Shown one piece after another: positions 60,179 through 64,000 of a DNA stretch of 64,000 nt. A program made the position numbers and the translations under genes. Below the pieces are notes generated by a model that was not told the DNA's origin, searched no databases, and worked only from the letters and a program-made list of their open reading frames with translations. The DNA is from a bacterium (lineage in GTDB: Bacteria; Desulfobacterota; JAPLJL01): the NCBI GenBank assembly GCA_028713675.1, contig JAQTNV010000013.1:6012-70011 (forward strand). The letters are read 5' to 3'. Numbering within the stretch: the stretch's first letter is position 1; every line of letters begins with the position of its first letter.

Positions 60179-60255
60179 GAGCTCTGCGAGCCCGACGTAG
60201 CCCTTTTAATGGCAGGGCATCCTGCCGTGCTTTACCGGGCGAAGTCTGGGTTGCC
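60179..60255 (+). repeat. 77-bp direct repeat, right copy, beside the cbi operon
   Basis: Same orientation as 57146-57222. GGCAGG-GCAT-CCTGCC forms a perfect six-base hairpin here; one of the seven differences (A-T to G-C) is compensatory while two break pairs. Confidence 0.8.
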
Positions 60256-60297
60256 CTTACCTTATAGCCCATGACCTAAAACCTGAAGCATCGGAGA

Positions 60298-60326
60298 TTG
60301 ACAGGATTGAGGATTTTTCCTATCTT
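60298..60326 (+). promoter_or_regulatory. Promoter of the tRNA-Gly / tRNA-Cys unit
   Basis: Perfect TTGACA (60298-60303) and TATCTT (60321-60326), spaced by 17 bp, with the tRNA 17 bp further on. Confidence 0.8.
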
Positions 60327-60343
60327 TTAAGAGCAAGCCAAAT

Positions 60344-60418
60344 GCGGGCGTAACTCAGCGGTAGAGTGCAACCTTGCCAAGGTTGAGGTCGTGGGTTCAA
60401 TTCCCATCGCCCGCTCCA
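60344..60418 (+). tRNA. tRNA-Gly (anticodon GCC)
   Basis: Acceptor GCGGGCG/CGCCCGC, anticodon stem-loop CAACC-TTGCCAA-GGTTG, T-loop GTTCAATTC and encoded CCA. Followed 6 bp later by tRNA-Cys, likely one transcript. Confidence 0.95.
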
Positions 60419-60424
60419 TTTTAC

Positions 60425-60496
60425 GGCGGCATCGCCAAGTGGTAAGGCAAAGGTCTGCAAAACCTTCATTCCCCGGTTCGAATCCGGGTGCCGCCT
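60425..60496 (+). tRNA. tRNA-Cys (anticodon GCA)
   Basis: Acceptor GGCGGCA/TGCCGCC, D-arm GCCAAGTGGTAAGGC, anticodon loop CTGCAAA, T-arm CCCGGTTCGAATCCGGG. CCA is not encoded (T then GAC). Confidence 0.94.
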
Positions 60497-60529
60497 GACT
60501 TTTTTCTACCTTTTAATCAAATAAAAAAT

Positions 60530-60560
60530 GAACGGGCTCAAGTTTGGGGCCCGTTTTTTT
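60530..60560 (+). terminator. Terminator of the tRNA unit
   Basis: AACGGGC at 60531 pairs with GCCCGTT at 60549 and TTTTTT follows. Confidence 0.85.
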
Positions 60561-60685
60561 GTTGGACAAGATGTTTAGCCGGTGATATTATTCGCCGCAA
60601 CTTTTAGACAGAAATTAATTTTGATCGCAATTTGGCCATGAAAATATTTCCATTCCAAACTTGACTAATCAAAAAGGAGATTTAC

Positions 60686-63295
60686 TTGAGAACGATCGAA
60701 AGAAGTGGAATCTTTATCGCTGTTTTTTTAGCCCTTCTGGTCTTTAATTCAACGGGTTGCGGTAAAGAAGGATCCTATCAGGTCCCGCCGGTCAATGCAG
60801 GAGCCAAAGTGGTTCAGTCTGCAGGGCAATTGCCGGTCTGCACCGCCGTAATAAACGGGCAATTATATTTCATTACCGCAACCAATACATTTCAGTATTG
60901 CGATGGGAATTCATATGTGGCGATAAACCTTACCGGCCCCACGGGTACGAATGGGACTAATGGAACCAATGGGGTTTCCCCGACGGTTACGGTGGAGCCG
61001 CTCGGCACGAACTGTACTAACGGCGGGGTAAAGATCGTCGACGCTGCGAGCAATACTACTTATATCTGTACTGGAACTGCGGGAACTAATGGGACCAATG
61101 GAACGAACGGAACCAATGGAACCGATGGCACCAATGGCGTTTCCGTGACTGTGACGGCGTATCCGTCCGGTACGACCTGCCCGAATGCCGGGCTCAAGCT
61201 GGTTTCAGCGAGTGGAACCTCTTATGTCTGCAATGGCACGAATGGAACCAATGGAACTAATGGAACCAGTGTAGTTGTGACTACGATAAATGCCGGAGGT
61301 GTTTGCGGCACGGTCACCGGAATCAATGTGAAATTGAACAATGGCGTGGATGTGGGCTCTAACATCTGCAATGGCACCAACGGAACTAGTGTAATTATAA
61401 CGGCGATATCGGCCGGAGGCGTTTGCGGCGCGGCCACCGGGATCAACGTGAAATTGGGCAATGGCGTGGATACAGGTTCCAACATTTGTAATGGGACCAA
61501 TGGAGCCAACGGGGTTTCGATCCTCTGGCTGGGATCGGCCGCCACGCCGCCGGTGACCTGCGACGCGGGTCATTTGGACAATGCTTATTACAACACGGAT
61601 GATTTTACCGCTCTCATCTGCAATGGCAGCAGCTGGGTAACCCTGGCCGAGCGGGGCCCGCAGGGCGCCCAGGGAATACCCGGTCCCACGATGCCGGTGA
61701 TTCAAAGCCTCTCGGTCTTTGGAGTGCCGGCGGAGCCGGGCGGCAGCATCACGGTGGCCGTATCGGCCCAAAGCGCGGAGGGCCTGGCCTTGGCCTATAA
61801 CTGGACCAAGAGTTCCGGCTGGGTGATCTCCGGCGGCCAGGGCACTTCCATCATTACCATCACCGCTCCTTCGACCTACGCGGCCGGCGGGACCGCGATG
61901 GTCACGGTCACGGACACGCAGAGCCGGTCCGCGGTGGGCACGGTGGCTTTGAGCACGGTCGGCAATCTCGGTCCGGTGATCGGCAGTATCTCGGCTTCGC
62001 CCAACCCGGTAGCAAAGTCGGGAAGCACAACCATAACTGTTAACGCGGTTGATCCCAATGGGGACAGTCTTGGATATAACTGGTCGGTTCCGGCCGGCTG
62101 GTCGGTTACAGGCGGAGCTGGCACGTCCCAGATCACGGTTTCAGCTCCCAACCAATATTCGAATATTGGAAACGCTTCGGTTACGGTTACGGATGGCAAT
62201 GGAGGGAGCATTATCAGCTCGATCGGCTTGGCCACCGTGGCCAATGCGTATCCGGTGCTTGAATCCATTGATATCTACCCCCAGCCGGCGACCGCGGCTG
62301 ACTTTGTTTGCAATGCTTATGATCCCAACGGGGATGCATTGAGCTATGCCTGGAAGGTAGGTGGGGTTTATCCCGGGGTGGTAACTGGGGCGAGCTGGTA
62401 TTGGTATTCGCAGGGGATACCTGGATATTACGATGTGGATGTCAGGGTGAGCGACGGTTATGGCGGGATGGTCTCGGGAAGCAGTTTCATGAATGTTTCG
62501 AGCGGGAGCCCTTGGCCGAAATTCCACCGAGATATTCAATCAACCGGCTTTAGCCCTTTTTATGCAAACCCGGCAACCGGCTGGCTCAAGTGGAGATACC
62601 TGGCCGATGAAGGTATGGGATCTTCCCCGGCGGTGGGGGCCGATGGAACTATTTATGTGGGATCAGTTGATGATTATCTTTACGCACTCAACCCCAATGG
62701 CACGCTCAAGTGGAGATATCTGACGGGGAACTATGTCCACTCTTCCCCGGCGGTGGGGGCCGATGGAACTATTTATGTGGGATCATTTGATAGATATCTT
62801 TACGCGCTCAACCCCAATGGTACGCTCAAGTGGAGATACCTGACGGGGAACTCTGTCTACTCTCCCCCGGCGGTGGGGGCCGATGGAACTATTTATGTAG
62901 GATCATATGATCATTATCTTTACGCCCTCAACCCCAACGGCACGCTCAAGTGGAGATACCAGACGGGGGGCTCTATCAACTCTTCCCCGGCGGTGGGGGC
63001 CGATGGAACTATTTATGTGGGATCAGATAATGATTATCTTTACGCACTCAACCCCAATGGCACGCTCAAGTGGAGATACCAGACCGGGAACAATGTCTCC
63101 TCTTCCCCGGCGGTGGGGGCCGATGGAACTATTTATGTAGGATCAGAGGATCAATATCTTTACGCGCTCAACCCCAATGGCACGCTCCGGTGGAGATACC
63201 TGACTGGGGATGGTATCAACTCTTCCCCGGCGGTGGGGGCCGATGGAACTATTTATGTGGGATCATGGGATGATTATCTTTACGCGATTGAATGA
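60686..63295 (+). CDS. Lipoprotein with (GTN)n, Ig/PKD-like and beta-propeller repeats
   Basis: 869 aa from the TTG at 60686, eight or so bases after AAAAAGGAGA. Lipobox NSTGCGKEG. Regions in order: (1) collagen-like GTN-type triplets near residues 90-100 and 135-155 and shorter runs between repeats rich in VTAISAGGVCG; (2) three PKD/Ig-like domains from about 335-605 (PVIQSLSVFGVPAEPGGSIT, ISASPNPVAKSGSTTITV); (3) six 40-residue PQQ-like propeller blades from about 640 to 869 with SSPAVGADGTIYVGS, YLYALNPNGTLKWRYLTG. The DNA of the blades is nearly identical. It is probably a surface-anchored binding or stalk protein. A terminator follows at 63397. Confidence 0.85.
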   Translation: MRTIERSGIFIAVFLALLVFNSTGCGKEGSYQVPPVNAGAKVVQSAGQLPVCTAVINGQLYFITATNTFQYCDGNSYVAINLTGPTGTNGTNGTNGVSPTVTVEPLGTNCTNGGVKIVDAASNTTYICTGTAGTNGTNGTNGTNGTDGTNGVSVTVTAYPSGTTCPNAGLKLVSASGTSYVCNGTNGTNGTNGTSVVVTTINAGGVCGTVTGINVKLNNGVDVGSNICNGTNGTSVIITAISAGGVCGAATGINVKLGNGVDTGSNICNGTNGANGVSILWLGSAATPPVTCDAGHLDNAYYNTDDFTALICNGSSWVTLAERGPQGAQGIPGPTMPVIQSLSVFGVPAEPGGSITVAVSAQSAEGLALAYNWTKSSGWVISGGQGTSIITITAPSTYAAGGTAMVTVTDTQSRSAVGTVALSTVGNLGPVIGSISASPNPVAKSGSTTITVNAVDPNGDSLGYNWSVPAGWSVTGGAGTSQITVSAPNQYSNIGNASVTVTDGNGGSIISSIGLATVANAYPVLESIDIYPQPATAADFVCNAYDPNGDALSYAWKVGGVYPGVVTGASWYWYSQGIPGYYDVDVRVSDGYGGMVSGSSFMNVSSGSPWPKFHRDIQSTGFSPFYANPATGWLKWRYLADEGMGSSPAVGADGTIYVGSVDDYLYALNPNGTLKWRYLTGNYVHSSPAVGADGTIYVGSFDRYLYALNPNGTLKWRYLTGNSVYSPPAVGADGTIYVGSYDHYLYALNPNGTLKWRYQTGGSINSSPAVGADGTIYVGSDNDYLYALNPNGTLKWRYQTGNNVSSSPAVGADGTIYVGSEDQYLYALNPNGTLRWRYLTGDGINSSPAVGADGTIYVGSWDDYLYAIE
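62618..63293 (+). repeat. Six 120-bp tandem repeats within the propeller gene
   Basis: Blocks of 120 bp starting with CTTCCCCGGCGGTGGGGGC occur six times with a few changes each. The changes gather at two spots: the residues after GTIYVGS and the last residues of each blade. Confidence 0.9.
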
Positions 63296-63396
63296 CCGGG
63301 TGTTTGTTGCCGGTGTAAGTACCGAGTTCGCAAAGCGCAGAGCTCAGATTGCCTAAAATTCTGAAGGTTAAAAAATAAGGATAAACAACAAGGAAA

Positions 63397-63430
63397 GAGG
63401 GGAGCGTTTGAAACCGCTCCCCTCTTTTTT
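63397..63430 (+). terminator. Terminator of the propeller lipoprotein gene
   Basis: GAGGGGAGCG pairs with CGCTCCCCTC around an eight-base loop, followed by six T. Confidence 0.92.
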
Positions 63431-63768
63431 ATTATTTAGCATATCCTGGGGGGAAAAGAGGGAGATAGGATCTTCCGGTAAAGGGGGGTAGCAGAAAAAT
63501 AGTAAGCAGTAAGCAGTAGGCAGTAGGCAGAAAGCAGTAAATAAAAAACCTTGGTGTAGGAGTGTGCCGTTTACCCTCCGACTTGTCCTCCGGAGCTTCA
63601 GCGTAGGAGGAAGTCTTGACGAAGGAGGGCCTGATCTTTTCTCCTTAATAATCAAGCCAATAGATCGACCGCCCGTCTCTTTTGGGTAGAGGTTTTTATT
63701 TGACCCCTAACTCCGAAGTAGTAGAATAGGCTTCGATTTTATAAACCCATAAGAGGAAAGACATCACA
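63431..63768. other. Gap with repeats before the last gene
   Basis: Heptamers AGTAAGC, AGTAGGC at 63501-63540; a CTCCGACTTGTCCTCCGGAG ... GCTTCAGCGTAGGAGGA palindromic segment at 63575-63615. Promoter not obvious. AAGAGGAAAG before the ATG at 63769. Confidence 0.5.
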
Positions 63769-64000
63769 ATGAAACAAGCTCCCGGGCATCACCACCATCA
63801 CGATCAAGAGCCCCACGATCATCCTACCTTTCATCATTTAGAAAAACGCCTGGACGCCTACCCGGTCGGGGCGCCATCGGCGCCGTTTTTCCGGGAGATG
63901 CTCAGCATGCTTTTCAGCCGGGAAGAAGCCGAGCTGGCGACCAAGATGCCCACCCAACTCACCGACCTGGACACCCTCGCCCGGAGCACCGGAATTCCGT
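63769..64000 (+). CDS. 4Fe-4S protein N-terminus with His-rich start, cut by the window end
   Basis: 77 codons are visible. A His/Asp-rich segment (HHHHHDQEPHDHPTFHH) comes first and could bind metal. Then LEKRLDAYPVGAPSAPFFRE and LFSREEAELATKMPTQLTD match the N-terminal helical part of 4Fe-4S dicluster proteins that I know from anaerobes (HTH-like domain, then ferredoxin motifs). The ferredoxin part is beyond the window, so the assignment rests on this segment. Confidence 0.6.
   Translation, partial: MKQAPGHHHHHDQEPHDHPTFHHLEKRLDAYPVGAPSAPFFREMLSMLFSREEAELATKMPTQLTDLDTLARSTGIP

Noticed and set aside
60260-60343. GGGCGAAGTCTGGGTTGCC looked like part of a cobalamin riboswitch B12 box.
   Set aside because: It is within the 77-bp direct repeat on the + strand, opposite to cbiMQ, and also present after cbiO; the rest of the riboswitch is absent.
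63769-63830. Five consecutive His in the last gene resemble a purification tag.
   Set aside because: The run is part of a longer natural His/Asp-rich segment, with normal ribosome site and no vector sequence.

Overview
This window looks like chromosomal DNA of an anaerobic, Gram-negative bacterium, probably a Desulfobacterota-type (former deltaproteobacterial) or nearby uncultured lineage. The placement is an inference from gene content: a nickel CO dehydrogenase with its CooC maturase, a ferredoxin-dependent 2-oxoacid oxidoreductase, a tetrahaem c3 / heptahaem cytochrome / membrane cytochrome b operon, a selenocysteine-containing SelD, a cobalt/nickel ECF transporter, many Fe-S proteins, and several lipoproteins and outer-membrane-type proteins. 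Most genes are GC-rich with strong GGAGG ribosome sites. Gaps between genes are densely packed with short repeats.

Layout. 1-6.7 kb: PAS/GAF sensor (cut by the window edge), cooS, a half-size TSUP permease, a zinc-ribbon HD protein, an Fe-S protein and its overlapping Rrf2 regulator. 6.9-13.1 kb: two tandem paralogous exported proteins, a flavoprotein, a VapBC-type toxin-antitoxin pair, a VOC protein, a small exported protein, a geranylgeranyl-reductase-like flavoprotein and a YjdF-like membrane protein. 13.7-18.9 kb: a lipid-kinase-like protein, a REP-associated transposase sitting between arrays of its likely palindromes, selD (read through an in-frame UGA), a ParB-like protein preceded by two 16-bp palindromes, and cooC. 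19-30.3 kb: a giant Ig-like lipoprotein, a nucleotidyltransferase module, a JAMM protease-like gene coupled to a CrtI-like flavoprotein, a ferritin-like protein and the two-subunit oxidoreductase. 30.6-39.4 kb: glutaredoxin plus an FTR-rubredoxin fusion, a zinc-finger repeat protein, hydrolases, an NlpC/P60-SPOR protein, a MaoC hydratase and a Tat-type flavodoxin-ferredoxin.

39.5-42.5 kb is a visibly more AT-rich island of three co-directional genes: a PD-(D/E)XK-like nuclease with an inserted winged helix, a Ser/Thr protein kinase, and a barrel-like protein I do not recognise. It is the best candidate for an undescribed (possibly defence) system. 43.1-64 kb: tRNA-Ala, FtsB-like protein, a GAF-GAF-GGDEF diguanylate cyclase, a lipoprotein, a potassium channel coupled to a separate cyclic-nucleotide-binding protein, the cytochrome operon, a beta-barrel protein, LolB-like and TPR lipoproteins, a fused CbiMQ plus CbiO transporter between 77-bp direct repeats, tRNA-Gly and tRNA-Cys, a beta-propeller lipoprotein with nearly identical 120-bp repeats, and the start of a 4Fe-4S protein.

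The intergenic DNA is as notable as the genes. Four copies of a structured 150-170 bp element with inverted ends, several palindromic (REP/BIME) families, and many degenerate heptamer or nonamer tandem repeats fill most gaps. No CRISPR array, rRNA, prophage or integrase was seen.
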